Assembly (NCBI GenBank): GCA_963813725.1
Contig: CAWFAI010000012.1
Span: 1-54,268 of the forward strand
Reading direction: 5' to 3'
Length of the DNA: 54,268 nucleotides
Origin: VGBV01 sp963813725
Lineage (GTDB): Bacteria > Actinomycetota > Thermoleophilia > Solirubrobacterales > 70-9
The notes beneath the pieces were generated by a model that ran no database searches, was not told the origin of the DNA, and was given only the letters and a program-made list of their open reading frames with translations. A program made the position numbers and the translations under genes. Positions 7,809 to 18,702 of this stretch are shown piece after piece; within the stretch, counting starts at the first letter, position 1, and each line of letters starts with the position of its first letter.

Positions 7809-8650
7809 TGGACCGCGTGGACCTTGAAGTCCTCCGGGACGCCCTTGGCGTCGGGGAGGGCTCGAGATTTCACCTTCATCCCGTCGGCGCCGATCGCCTG
7901 CAGCGCCGCGTCCGAGAGCAGCACTTCGCCCGGCCCGGCGCCGTCGGCGACGCGCGCCGCGATGTTGACGTCCACCCCGAAGTAGTCCTTGCGGACCTTG
8001 CGCGGCCTGCCGACGTGCAGGCCCGCCCGGATCCGCGGCTCGTAGCCGTCGGCGGAAACGTCGCCCAGGCGCTCCCGTCCCTCCTGCAGCGCGGCCAGGG
8101 CGCCGTCGGCGCTCTTGAACACCGCCATCATCCCGTCGCCGAGGCGCTTGACGACGTCGCCCCCGTTGGACTTGACCGGGGGCTCGATCGCCACGCTGAC
8201 GTCGCGCAGCAGCTCGATGGCCGCTTCGTCGCCGGCCTCGAGCGCCCAGTCGGAGAAGTCGACAAGGTCGGTGAAGGCGATCGCAAGCTCGGTGCGGCCG
8301 CGGCCGCGACCCTGCGCCTCGGAGATCGCCTGCCAGGCCTGCAGCGCGCCCAGGCCGGCCTCGCCCAGCACCCCGGGGCGGTCGGTCGATATCTCCGAGA
8401 GCATCCGTCCCACGGCCTTCGGGCGCTGCTCGGCGCCGAGCTCATTGGGGTCGGCGACGCGGGAGTCGCCCGGCAGCACCGCGCGCACCGAGCGCACGAT
8501 CCCGAGCAGGGTCGGGTCGCGGTTCAGGCGCCGCCCGGTGTCCGCCAGCGACTGGCCCGCGGCGATCACGCGGTCGGCCCGGCGCTCGACCGGGGTCTTC
8601 CCGCGCTTGCGCCTTTTCCTCGACCCACTCACGAGCGGCATTGTCCTCAT
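7805..8650 (-). CDS. Class III adenylate/guanylate cyclase
   Basis: A nucleotide cyclase with the catalytic domain in the C-terminal half. It shows the first metal aspartate in 'AIAFTDLVDFSDW', the second in 'KRLGDGMMAVF', and the transition-state Asn/Arg in 'DYFGVDVNIAARV'. The N-terminal 100 or so residues are basic at the start ('RKRRKRGK') and have no recognised sensor domain; no membrane span is visible. The longest frame begins at 8737, inside the divergent gene, so a start at ATG 8650 (or ATG 8641, each preceded by a purine-rich stretch) is preferred. Whether it makes cAMP or cGMP was not resolved. Confidence 0.82.
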   Translation of the reverse strand: MRTMPLVSGSRKRRKRGKTPVERRADRVIAAGQSLADTGRRLNRDPTLLGIVRSVRAVLPGDSRVADPNELGAEQRPKAVGRMLSEISTDRPGVLGEAGLGALQAWQAISEAQGRGRGRTELAIAFTDLVDFSDWALEAGDEAAIELLRDVSVAIEPPVKSNGGDVVKRLGDGMMAVFKSADGALAALQEGRERLGDVSADGYEPRIRAGLHVGRPRKVRKDYFGVDVNIAARVADGAGPGEVLLSDAALQAIGADGMKVKSRALPDAKGVPEDFKVHAVQ

Positions 8651-8702
8651 ATCCTTGCCGCCGCGTGACGGTTGCCGGCGGCGACATAGGCGGAGGCGCG
8701 CA

Positions 8703-9683
8703 GTGAGGGCGATGATCCTCGCGGCGGGGCTGGGCACGCGGCTGAGGCCGCTGACCTATCTGATGCCCAAGCCGATGGCGCCGGTGCTGAACGTGCCGGT
8801 GATGGAGCACATCGCGCGCCTGCTCGCCAAGCACGGCTTCTCCGAGGTGATCACCAACCTCAGCTACATGCCCCAGGCGATCCGCGATCACCTCGGCGAC
8901 GGCTCGGTGGCCGGCATCGAGCTGGGCTACAGCGAGGAGCCAGAGCCGCTCGGCACCGCCGGTGGCGTGGGCAGGGCGCGGGACTTCCTGGCCGAGGACG
9001 AGTCCTTCCTGGTCATCTCGGGCGACGCGCTCACTGACGTGGACCTGACCGCGCTGCGGGAGGCCCATGAGGCGAACGTGGCCGCCGGAGCGATCGCGAC
9101 CCTGGCCACGAAGCGGGTCAAGGACACTTCGCAGTTCGGGGTGGCGATCACCGGCGAGGACGGGCGCATCCAGGGCTTCCAGGAGAAGCCCGACCCCGCG
9201 GAGGCCCTCTCGGACCTGGCCAACTGCGGCATCTACATGTTCCGGCGCGAGATCTTCGACTACTTCCCCGACCCCGGGACTCGCAGCCCGGCCGGCGACG
9301 AGAATCAGCCCGACGGGTTCGTCGACTGGGCCATGGACGTGTTCCCGGCGCTGCTGGACGGCGACGTCCCCTTTCACGCGCAGGAGATCGATGCCTACTG
9401 GAACGACATCGGCTCGGTCTCCGAGCTGGTCCAGGGAAATGTCGACGCGCTGGGCGGATTGGTGGCGCTGGAGGGGTCCGGCGAGGAGCTCGCCCCGGGG
9501 GTCCTGGCCGGTGAGGGCTGCGAGATCGGCGAGGGAGTGGACTTGCGGGCGCCCGTCGTGATTGGCCCGGGGGCGAGAATCGGAGATGGAGCCAGGGTCA
9601 GGGACGCGGTCGTGCTGGCCGGGGCCGAGCTGCCCGCGCGCTCGATCGCATTCGGCGGCGTCTTCGGCACCGACCCGTCATAG
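8703..9683 (+). CDS. NDP-sugar pyrophosphorylase (second nucleotidyltransferase)
   Basis: Another sugar-1-phosphate nucleotidyltransferase, 326 residues from GTG 8703. A GGAGG six bases upstream (8692-8696) decides this start over the longer open frame from 8115. Motifs are 'ILAAGLGTRLRPLTYLMPKPMAPVLN', 'GTAGGVGRA', 'VISGDALTDVDL', 'GFQEKPD', 'NCGIYMF' and 'AYWNDIGSVSELVQGN', then a short hexapeptide-repeat C-terminus ('GEGCEIGEGVDL'). It resembles bacterial mannose-1-phosphate guanylyl- or glucose-1-phosphate transferases. It is divergent from the cyclase gene and about 2.5 kb from its paralogue at 5086, suggesting two activated sugars are needed. Confidence 0.85.
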   Translation: MRAMILAAGLGTRLRPLTYLMPKPMAPVLNVPVMEHIARLLAKHGFSEVITNLSYMPQAIRDHLGDGSVAGIELGYSEEPEPLGTAGGVGRARDFLAEDESFLVISGDALTDVDLTALREAHEANVAAGAIATLATKRVKDTSQFGVAITGEDGRIQGFQEKPDPAEALSDLANCGIYMFRREIFDYFPDPGTRSPAGDENQPDGFVDWAMDVFPALLDGDVPFHAQEIDAYWNDIGSVSELVQGNVDALGGLVALEGSGEELAPGVLAGEGCEIGEGVDLRAPVVIGPGARIGDGARVRDAVVLAGAELPARSIAFGGVFGTDPS

Positions 9684-9725
9684 GCCGCGCGCCCCTCGGG
9701 CGGCGCCGTCCACCAGGTTGGGGAC

Positions 9726-10247
9726 GTGGATGTCCCTCATGGCCTCAGCCTGATTGAACCCGGTCCGCCCGGGGTGGACATGCTCGTCTCCGTCGCCGCC
9801 TACGAGGGGGCCGCCCGGGATCTCGTCCATGGCCTCAAATACGGCCGGCGTCTCGGGCTGGCCGGGGTCGCCGCGGAGGCGATCGCGCGCGCCTGCCCGC
9901 CGGACCCGGCGCGGGAGACCCTGGTGCCGGTGCCGCCGGCCCCCCTGCGGTGGCGCTGGCGCGGCTTTGACCCCGCCGAGGAGATCGCGATCGCGCTGGC
10001 GCGGCTGACCGGGACGCCACTGCAGCGCTGCCTTGCCAGGCGGGGCGGGCCGCGGCAGGTCGGGCGGCCGCGGGCGGCGCGACTTGCGGACCCGCCCAAG
10101 GTCAGGCTGCGCCGGCCGGCCCCCGACGCGACCCTGCTGGTCGACGACGTCTGCACCACCGGCGCCACCCTCGGGACTTGCGCGGCGGCTCTGCGTGCGG
10201 GGGGTGCCGGCAGCGTCATCGCGCTCGTCTGGGCGCGGGCGCTCTGA
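9726..10247 (+). CDS. ComF-family phosphoribosyltransferase-like protein lacking the zinc finger
   Basis: ComF proteins combine an N-terminal CxxC zinc finger with a type I phosphoribosyltransferase fold and take part in DNA uptake. Here the PRT part is clear: 'AAYEGAARDLVHGLKYGRR' at the front and the PRPP loop 'LLVDDVCTTGATL' at about 138-150. The 173-residue product from GTG 9726 has no CxxC pairs before it, whereas family members usually have two. Another possible start is ATG 9780. Either the finger was lost or this lineage has a short form. It precedes hpf and secA, an order also seen elsewhere in actinobacteria. Confidence 0.8.
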   Translation: MDVPHGLSLIEPGPPGVDMLVSVAAYEGAARDLVHGLKYGRRLGLAGVAAEAIARACPPDPARETLVPVPPAPLRWRWRGFDPAEEIAIALARLTGTPLQRCLARRGGPRQVGRPRAARLADPPKVRLRRPAPDATLLVDDVCTTGATLGTCAAALRAGGAGSVIALVWARAL

Positions 10248-10327
10248 TCTGCCCTGCGCGGCCCTTGCCCGAACCGGAATCCGGGCGTACGATCTGCAGG
10301 CAATCACCCGACGGAAGGAGGCCGACC

Positions 10328-10678
10328 GTGAGGATCGATGTGCGAGGCAGGAACGTCGAGGTGAGCGATGAGATTCGGGAGGCGGTGATCAGCCGCTTCA
10401 AACGCGTCGGCAAGCAGGTCTCCGAGCTGGCGACGCTCGAGGTGGAGCTCCAGGAGGAGCGCAACCCGCGGATCAAGGACCGCGAGGTGGCCGAGGCCAC
10501 CCTCTACCTGAAGGGCGTGACGCTCCGCGCCAAGGAGGCCTCGCCCGACATGCTCCACTCGATCCACGAGCTCGCCGAGGACATCCGCCGCCAGGTGAAG
10601 AAGCACCGCGAGAAGCGCCGCGCACGCGAGCGGCGCGCGACGCACGATCGCGCGCATGCGCAGCCGCACCCCGCCTAG
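10328..10678 (+). CDS. hpf: Ribosome hibernation-promoting factor, short form (HPF/YfiA)
   Basis: HPF binds between the 30S head and body and keeps idle ribosomes inactive. The 116 residues start with 'RIDVRGRNVEVSDEIREAV' and contain the beta-alpha-beta-beta-beta-alpha pattern with 'VELQEERNPR' and 'DMLHSIHELAEDIRRQVKKHREK'. The GTG at 10328 is chosen because an aaggagg stands just upstream, although the frame is open further 5'. The C-terminal dimerisation domain of long-form HPF is absent; instead there is a short basic tail with 'REKRRARERRATHDR'. secA follows about 80 bases later. Confidence 0.9.
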   Translation: MRIDVRGRNVEVSDEIREAVISRFKRVGKQVSELATLEVELQEERNPRIKDREVAEATLYLKGVTLRAKEASPDMLHSIHELAEDIRRQVKKHREKRRARERRATHDRAHAQPHPA

Positions 10679-10757
10679 GTCTACAGCGACCTCGACGGAT
10701 GACGCGGCCGGTGTAGCCAGGCCGCTGCAGCTCGCACCCGTTGCTACGCTGATCACC

Positions 10758-13631
<2,874 letters not shown>

Positions 13632-13641
13632 GGCGCAGGCA

Positions 13642-14309
13642 CTAGGGCCGTACCACCTGCACGTTGTCGAAGTCCGCGTAGCAGCCCGCCGGGCCCGGGC
13701 AGGAGTAGTTCGTGTTCTGGTAGACGCCCGCGCGCAGGTGGGACGGGATCGAGCCGCCCGGCTGTACCGCGTACCCGGCCGCTTCGGTCTCGGTAAGCAG
13801 GGTGGGCCTATGGACCACCGGGCTGGACTCGTTGTTGTCGGAGGCGTCGCCGTCCTGGTTCAGGTCGGCGTAGCCTTGAACCGGCCGACCGAGGGGTCCG
13901 GCGAGTAGACCACGTCAAAGGCGAATCGCGTCCACTCCCCGGCCTCGGCCGGGGCGGTCCACAGAGGCTCGCTCCAGTCGCTGATCACGGCCCAGTCCCC
14001 GCTGCGGACCTGCATCTCGAAGATCGAGCCCATGGCCGGGTTGTCGTAGGGCTGCGCCTGCTTGTTCTGGTAGACGGTGCGCCAGTCACTGTCGTTCACG
14101 TCCAGGTCGTTCGCGACGCGGATAGAGATGAAGGTGACCAGGCGCATGCCCTCGTGGTAGAAGACGGTCGCCGCCCTCCGGGCCCGTCGATCCCCGTACC
14201 CGGGGTCGAACAGGCCGACCCCGAGCAGGGCCCCGATCGCGAGGTGCCGGAGCACCCGGTCGCCCGCGGTCTTCTGCCGCTCGATGCGGGTGGCCGGGCT
14301 CCCGTCCAC
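13642..14309 (-). pseudogene. Frameshifted polysaccharide-lyase-like (heparin-lyase I fold) secreted protein remnant
   Basis: Reading the minus strand in three frames gives one coherent protein: 'VGLFDPGYG', then after small frame jumps 'TVFYHEGMRLVTFISIRV', 'SDWRTVYQNKQAQPYDNP', 'SIFEMQVRSGDWAVISDW', 'GEWTRFAFDVVYSPDPSVGR'. After a one-base loss near 13880 it continues 'YADLNQDGDASDNNESS' and 'HLRAGVYQNTNYSC', ending at a stop at 13642-13644. This pattern is like secreted polysaccharide lyase/glucanase jelly-roll proteins; the family name is from memory. At least two or three single-base indels are needed, near 13880 and 14165-14195. No N-terminal signal was found. It merges upstream with the M28 peptidase gene. 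Confidence 0.7.
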
Positions 14310-15189
14310 CTTGCCCGAGACCGGCTCGCGCAGCGGCCGTATCGGCCCTCCGTAGCGCGCCTTTCTGGAGCCGCCGGGGGCGGTCGCAGCCCTCGTGGTG
14401 GCAGGCGTCCTCGCCCCGCCAGACCTCGATCACGGCGGCGGGCAGGCCGGCCAGCTCGAACTCGCGGTGGTCGGAGTTGCCGTCGCCCGAATCCCGCGCC
14501 CAGCGCACGGTCACGTTCGCGCGGCCGGCGGCGTTCAGCACCTGGCCCTCGACGCCGGCCCGGGTGGAGGGCTGGGGGGAACGCAGGTAGAAGCGCTTGC
14601 CGCGGCCGACCATGTCCACCGAGAGGGCGTAGCGCAGATCGCCGCCGCGGCCCTGGTTCTTGACGGTCTTCACCAGCGCCGCGGCGCCGACGTGGTAGCT
14701 GGTGCCGATCACGACCCGCTCCTCGGCGCCGGTCGCGACCAGCCACACGTCGCAGGCCGGGGCGAGCTTGGCGAGCTTGGGGGCGAGCGCGACCAGTGCG
14801 CCCACGCCCGAGGCGTTGTCGTTGGCGCCCAGTCCCGGCGGCACGCTGTCGGTGTGGGCCATGAGGAGCTGCAGGCAGTCGGCCTTGGTCTCCAGCTTCC
14901 CGATCACGTTCCGCGAGCGGCCGCGGCCGGGGACGCTGAAGCGGGCGACCTTCACCTCGAGCCCTGCCGCCTCGAAGCGCTCGGCCGCGTAGGAGTGGGC
15001 GCGGCGCTCGCCGCGGCCCCCGGCGGGGCGGGAGCCGATGGGCCCCGCGATGTGGACGGCCGCCTCGTACGCGGTCGGGCCGCCCTTGGCAGCGATCTCG
15101 GCCATCGGCGGCAGGCCCCAGCCGGCGGCGGCCGAGGAGGGCACGAGGGCCAGCGCCCCCGCGATCAAGAAGGTGATCAGTGCCCGCAC
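14086..15189 (-). CDS. Secreted M28-family aminopeptidase, C-terminus uncertain
   Basis: A predicted exported two-zinc peptidase. After a signal peptide ('ALITFLIAGALALVPSSAAAG') come 'IGSRPAGGRGERRAHSYAAERF', the zinc ligand 'MAHTDSV', the bridging 'GANDNASGVGALVAL', 'ATGAEE' with the catalytic and ligand glutamates, 'VDMVGRG', and the late 'DSGDGNSDHREF' and 'DACHHEGCD', matching family motifs. From about 14350 downwards the frame turns into Arg/Gly/Pro-rich sequence unlike any enzyme, running to 14086 and overlapping the lyase-like remnant in another frame. The true end probably lies near 14340; an indel or deletion has joined it to the next gene. GTG 15189 is the likely start. Confidence 0.75.
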   Translation of the reverse strand: MRALITFLIAGALALVPSSAAAGWGLPPMAEIAAKGGPTAYEAAVHIAGPIGSRPAGGRGERRAHSYAAERFEAAGLEVKVARFSVPGRGRSRNVIGKLETKADCLQLLMAHTDSVPPGLGANDNASGVGALVALAPKLAKLAPACDVWLVATGAEERVVIGTSYHVGAAALVKTVKNQGRGGDLRYALSVDMVGRGKRFYLRSPQPSTRAGVEGQVLNAAGRANVTVRWARDSGDGNSDHREFELAGLPAAVIEVWRGEDACHHEGCDRPRRLQKGALRRADTAAARAGLGQGGREPGHPHRAAEDRGRPGAPAPRDRGPARGRPVRPRVRGSTGPEGGDRLLPRGHAPGHLHLYPRRERPGRERQ

Positions 15190-15241
15190 TTTGCCTACCC
15201 GCACAGCATCATTGTCGCAGCGGGCCAATACCCTGTCGCCC

Positions 15242-16388
15242 ATGGCCGAATCGCCCTCCCTGGATCAGGTTCCTGCGCGCCTGGCGCAGATCCGCGAGCA
15301 GATGAAGCTGCTCGCGGACTACCTTTGACCCGGAGGCGCTGAAGGGCGAGGTCGAGAGCCTGGAGGCCGAGATGCAGCGGCCCGGCTTCTGGGACGAGCA
15401 GGCGAGGGCGGCCGAGACCTCCGCCAAGCACGCGCGCGCCCAGCGGCGGTTGCAGGGGTTCGAGGGGCTGCGGTCGGACGTGGACGACCTCGACGAGCTG
15501 GTCGAGATGGCCGCGGAGGACGAGGAGATAGCCGGCGAGCTGAGCTCGCAGATCGCCTCGATCGAGAGCCGGCTGGAGGAGCTCGAGGAGGAGCGGCTGT
15601 TCAGCGGCGACTATGACGCCGGCGACGCCGTGGTCACCGTCAACGCAGGCGCGGGGGGAACGGACTCGCAGGACTGGGCCGAGATTCTTCTGCGCATGTA
15701 CCTGCGCTGGGCCGAGCGCCGCGGCTTCAAGGCGGAGATGAAGGAGGCCTCACCGGGGGAGGAGGCCGGGCTCAAGTCGGCGACCTTCATCGCCCGCGGC
15801 GAGAACGCGTACGGGCTGTTCGCCGCCGAGAGGGGCGTGCACCGCCTGATCCGGATCTCGCCCTTCGACTCGTCGGCGCGCCGCCACACCAGCTTCGCCC
15901 AGCTCGACGTGGCGCCACTGGTCGAGGGCGACGTCGAGGCCGAGATCGACGACGCCGACATACGCGTGGACACCTACCGCGCCTCGGGGGCCGGCGGCCA
16001 GCACGTGAACAAGACCGACTCGGCGGTGCGGATCACCCACCTGCCGAGCGGGCTCGTCGTGCAGTGCCAGAACGAGCGCTCCCAGACGCAGAACAAGGCC
16101 GTGGCGATGCAGATGCTCCAGGCGCGGCTGCTGGAGCAGGAGGAGCGCAAGCGCTCGGAGGAGCTGGCCAGGGAGCGCGGCGAGGTGAAGTCCGCGGAGT
16201 GGGGCTCCCAGATCCGCAGCTACTTCCTGCATCCCGATCAGCGCGTCAAGGACCACCGGACCAACCACGAGGTGGGCGACGCCCAGCGGGTTCTGGACGG
16301 GGACATCGACGGGTTCGTCAGGGAGTACCTGAACCAGGCCGCCTCCTCCGCTTCGCGTCCTGGGGCGGCCGACCAGGCGGCGTCGTGA
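15242..16388 (+). CDS. prfB: Peptide chain release factor 2, with programmed +1 frameshift
   Basis: RF2 ends translation at UGA and UAA. From ATG 15242 the first 28 codons end '...LADYL' at CTT (15323-15325) followed by an in-frame TGA at 15326-15328 and then C. Slipping +1 on CTT T gives 'DPEALKGEVESLEAEMQRPGFWDE' from GAC 15327. This is the classic autoregulatory CUU-UGA-C site. The full protein is 381 residues with the 'SPFD' stop-recognition motif and GGQ at 251-253 ('GAGGQHVNKTDSAVRITH'). The upstream Shine-Dalgarno-like stimulator AGGGGG of E. coli is replaced by gcggac at the same spacing. The GTG of the FIST gene overlaps the stop. Confidence 0.97.
15323..15329 (+). promoter_or_regulatory. 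RF2 programmed +1 frameshift site (CTT TGA C)
   Basis: The seven bases ctttgac put a slippery Leu codon directly before an in-frame UGA with C after it, a weak stop context. When RF2 is scarce the ribosome slips +1 and finishes RF2; when RF2 is plentiful it stops. Both flanking frames encode RF2 sequence, which supports real use of the site. Confidence 0.95.
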
Positions 16389-17557
16389 CCTCCGTAGCCG
16401 TCGGCTTCTCCGAGAGCTTCGACACGGTCGAGGCCGCCGCCGAGGCGGCCGATGTGGCCCGCGCCGGCCTCGATGGTCCCGCGGACCTCTGCGTCCTCTT
16501 CGCCTCAGGCCCCCACCTGCCGATGGCGAAGTGGCTGCTCTCCGAGGTGCACGAGCGCCTGGAGCCGCGCAACCTGATCGGCTGCGGCGCAGGCGGCACC
16601 CTCGCCTCGGGCCGCGAGGTCGAGGAGGGCCCCGGCCTGGCGGTGTGGGCGGCGAGCATGCCCCGGGCCGAGCTGGCGACCCTGCACGTGACGGCCGAGC
16701 GCACCGAACAGGGCTTCCGGCTGCTGGGGATGCCGAAGGAGCTGCCCGGCGAGGAGCACGGCTCGGACGGCGCGGCCATCGTGCTGGCCGACCCCTACAG
16801 CTTCCCCTCGGAGGTGTTGCTGAACGAGCTCGAGCGCTCGCGGCCTGGGGTTCCCGCCCTGGGCGGGTTGGCGAGCGCCTCGGTCGGCGGCGGCAGCGTG
16901 CTGCTGTGTGACGGGGACGTCCACACCGAGGGCGCGGTCGCCGCGGTCCTCTCCGGCCTCGAGGTGCTGCCGTGCGTTTCGCAGGGAGCGATGCCCGTGG
17001 GCCCGGAGATGACGATCACCGCCGCCGAGGGAAACGTGATCGGCGAGCTCGCCAGCCGCCCCGCGGTCGAGCGCCTGGGCGAGGTGATCGAGGAGCTGCC
17101 GCCCGATGAGCGCGAGCTGGCCGCGAACGGGGTGCTGCTGGGAGTCGTCGTGGATGAGAACCGCCCCGAATACCTGCGCGGCGATTTCCTCGTGAGGCCG
17201 ATCGTCGGCGCCTACCGCGAGAGCGGCGCGCTCGCGATCGGGCAGCGGGTCAGAGTCGGCCAAACGGTGCGGCTGCACGTGCGCGACGCGGCCTCGGCCG
17301 ACCGCGACCTGCGCGAGGCGCTGCGCGCCCAGGCCGAGGCGCTTGGCGACGACGGCGCAGCGGGCGCGCTGCTCTTCACCTGCAACGGCCGCGGCTCGCA
17401 CATGTTCGACGTCCCCGACCACGACGCGACCGCGATCGAGGACGCGCTGGGCGCTCCCTCCGCCGGCTTCTTCTGCGCCGGCGAGATCGGCCCGGTCGGA
17501 GGCCGCAACTTCCTGCACGGCTTCACCGCGACGATGGCGGTGTTTCCAGCCGCCTGA
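16385..17557 (+). CDS. FIST domain protein (FIST_N and FIST_C)
   Basis: FIST domains are sensory modules thought to bind small ligands such as amino acids. The 390-residue product from GTG 16385 has a FIST_N part ('DLCVLFASGPHLP', 'NLIGCGAGGTLASGREVEEGPGLAVWAA', 'LGGLASASVGGGSVLLCDG') and a FIST_C part ('GALLFTCNGRGSHMF', 'GAPSAGFFCAGEIGPVGGRNFLHGFTAT'). There is no signal peptide, no membrane span and no attached output domain, so it would act as a free cytoplasmic protein. It is translationally coupled to prfB, and its stop lies one base from the stop of the convergent MGMT gene. Confidence 0.85.
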   Translation: MTSVAVGFSESFDTVEAAAEAADVARAGLDGPADLCVLFASGPHLPMAKWLLSEVHERLEPRNLIGCGAGGTLASGREVEEGPGLAVWAASMPRAELATLHVTAERTEQGFRLLGMPKELPGEEHGSDGAAIVLADPYSFPSEVLLNELERSRPGVPALGGLASASVGGGSVLLCDGDVHTEGAVAAVLSGLEVLPCVSQGAMPVGPEMTITAAEGNVIGELASRPAVERLGEVIEELPPDERELAANGVLLGVVVDENRPEYLRGDFLVRPIVGAYRESGALAIGQRVRVGQTVRLHVRDAASADRDLREALRAQAEALGDDGAAGALLFTCNGRGSHMFDVPDHDATAIEDALGAPSAGFFCAGEIGPVGGRNFLHGFTATMAVFPAA

Positions 17558-17558
17558 C

Positions 17559-18194
17559 CTAGGGCAGCGCGCCCTCGAGCTCCAGCAGCGCCTTCTTCAT
17601 CTCCGGGCCGCCGCCGTAGTTGCCGACGCCGCCGCCGGCGGGCAGCACCCGGTGGCAGGGGACAATGGGGGGCAGCGGGTTGGCCCCGCATGCGCTCCCT
17701 GCTGCCCTGAAGGCCCGAGGGTTGCCCGCCCGCGCCGCCAGCTCGCCGTAGCTGATCGTCCTGCCGTATGGAATCCGCGCGATCTGGTGGATCGCCTTGC
17801 CCTGGAAGCCCTTCGTCAGGCGCCAATCCAGCGGCACCTCGAACTCGCGCCGGCGGCCCTCGAAGTAGTCGTCGAGCTGGCGGCGAACGTCGTCCAGCCG
17901 CTCAGGCGCCTCCAGGATCCGGGGCGAGACCACGTCGGCAACCTCCTCCAGCAGCGCCTCCCACTCCCGGGTCCCGGTTCCCTTGCGGTGCGGGAAGGCG
18001 ACGCGAATGATGCCGCGCTCGGTCCCGACCACCAGCATCTCGCCGAAGGGGGAGTCAACCGTCGCGTACGCGACGTCCACCAGGCCCTCGTTCTCGGCGC
18101 GCGCCAGCAGGGCGCCCTTCGCGGCTTCCATGTCCACAGCAGCCCCGGCGCCGCCGATCGCGGCTCGCAGCTGTTCGTCGCTGATCCTGTTCAT
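17559..18194 (-). CDS. Methylated-DNA-protein cysteine methyltransferase with N-terminal extension
   Basis: This suicide enzyme takes alkyl groups from O6-alkylguanine. The 211 residues contain the helix-turn-helix/active-site block 'IPYGRTISYGELAARAGNP' and 'NPLPPIVPCHRVLPAGGGVGNYGGG' with acceptor Cys180 in PCHRV and the Asn hinge. The C-terminal MGMT fold starts near residue 45; before it is an Ala-rich stretch of about 40 residues ('SDEQLRAAIGGAGAAV') that ordinary Ogt lacks. Its ATG overlaps the stop of the ECF sigma gene as ATGA, so the two are one transcript. The sigma factor may control this operon in response to alkylation, but that is inferred. Confidence 0.92.
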   Translation of the reverse strand: MNRISDEQLRAAIGGAGAAVDMEAAKGALLARAENEGLVDVAYATVDSPFGEMLVVGTERGIIRVAFPHRKGTGTREWEALLEEVADVVSPRILEAPERLDDVRRQLDDYFEGRRREFEVPLDWRLTKGFQGKAIHQIARIPYGRTISYGELAARAGNPRAFRAAGSACGANPLPPIVPCHRVLPAGGGVGNYGGGPEMKKALLELEGALP

Positions 18195-18697
18195 GCCAGC
18201 TCACCTCGCAGTTTCTTGAGTCCCTCGTGGACGCTTCTACGCGCCGCCTCTTCGGAGCAGTCGAGCATCTCGCCGATCTGTCCGTAGGCCATGTCCGTCG
18301 CGAAGCGCAAGACCACAGCGCTCCGCTGCTTCGGCGGCAACACGCTCACCAGCCGCCACACCTCGCCGTCCTCGGTCGCCCGCGCCAGGGACCCGTCCTC
18401 GACGGGCACGCCGCCGCCGACCTCCTCGGCGCTGCCCGAAGGCAGGGCCGAGCGCGAGCCTGCGCGGTGATGGTCGATCGCCTTGCGGTGCGCGATCGTC
18501 AGCAGCCACGAGCGCAGGTTGCCGGCGTGTCTCAGCTTCGGATAGCCGCGCAGCGCGGCGATGAACGTCTCCTGAAAGCAGTCCTCGGCGTCGTGGGGCC
18601 CCACCGAGGCCACCAGGAAGCCGAGCACGTCGTGCCCGTGCTCGTCCAGCAGATCCTGAAACGGCGGTAGCGTTGCCTTGGCTTGGGAAACCACCAT
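18191..18697 (-). CDS. ECF-type RNA polymerase sigma factor
   Basis: A small sigma-70 family factor of 168 residues with only regions 2 and 4. Region 2 shows 'VGPHDAEDCFQETFIAALRGYPKLR' and 'NLRSWLLTIAHRKAIDHHR'. Region 4 shows 'LPPKQRSAVVLRFATDMAYGQIGEMLDCSEEAARRSVHEGLKKLRGEL', a typical helix-turn-helix. No anti-sigma factor lies beside it. Instead the cotranscribed partner is a DNA-alkylation repair protein. It is divergent from nadC, with only five bases between the two start codons, so the promoters must lie inside the opposite genes or overlap. Confidence 0.92.
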   Translation of the reverse strand: MVVSQAKATLPPFQDLLDEHGHDVLGFLVASVGPHDAEDCFQETFIAALRGYPKLRHAGNLRSWLLTIAHRKAIDHHRAGSRSALPSGSAEEVGGGVPVEDGSLARATEDGEVWRLVSVLPPKQRSAVVLRFATDMAYGQIGEMLDCSEEAARRSVHEGLKKLRGELA

Positions 18698-18702
18698 CGC
18701 CT

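Noticed and set aside
8115..9683. Nucleotidyltransferase starting at 8115
   Set aside because: The first 196 codons overlap the cyclase gene antisense and are Ser/Arg-rich noise; the GTG 8703 with a GGAGG is the real start.
13860..15189. A deliberate M28 peptidase-polysaccharide lyase fusion protein
   Set aside because: The lyase-like part is in other frames with several indels and the joining sequence is Arg/Gly/Pro nonsense.
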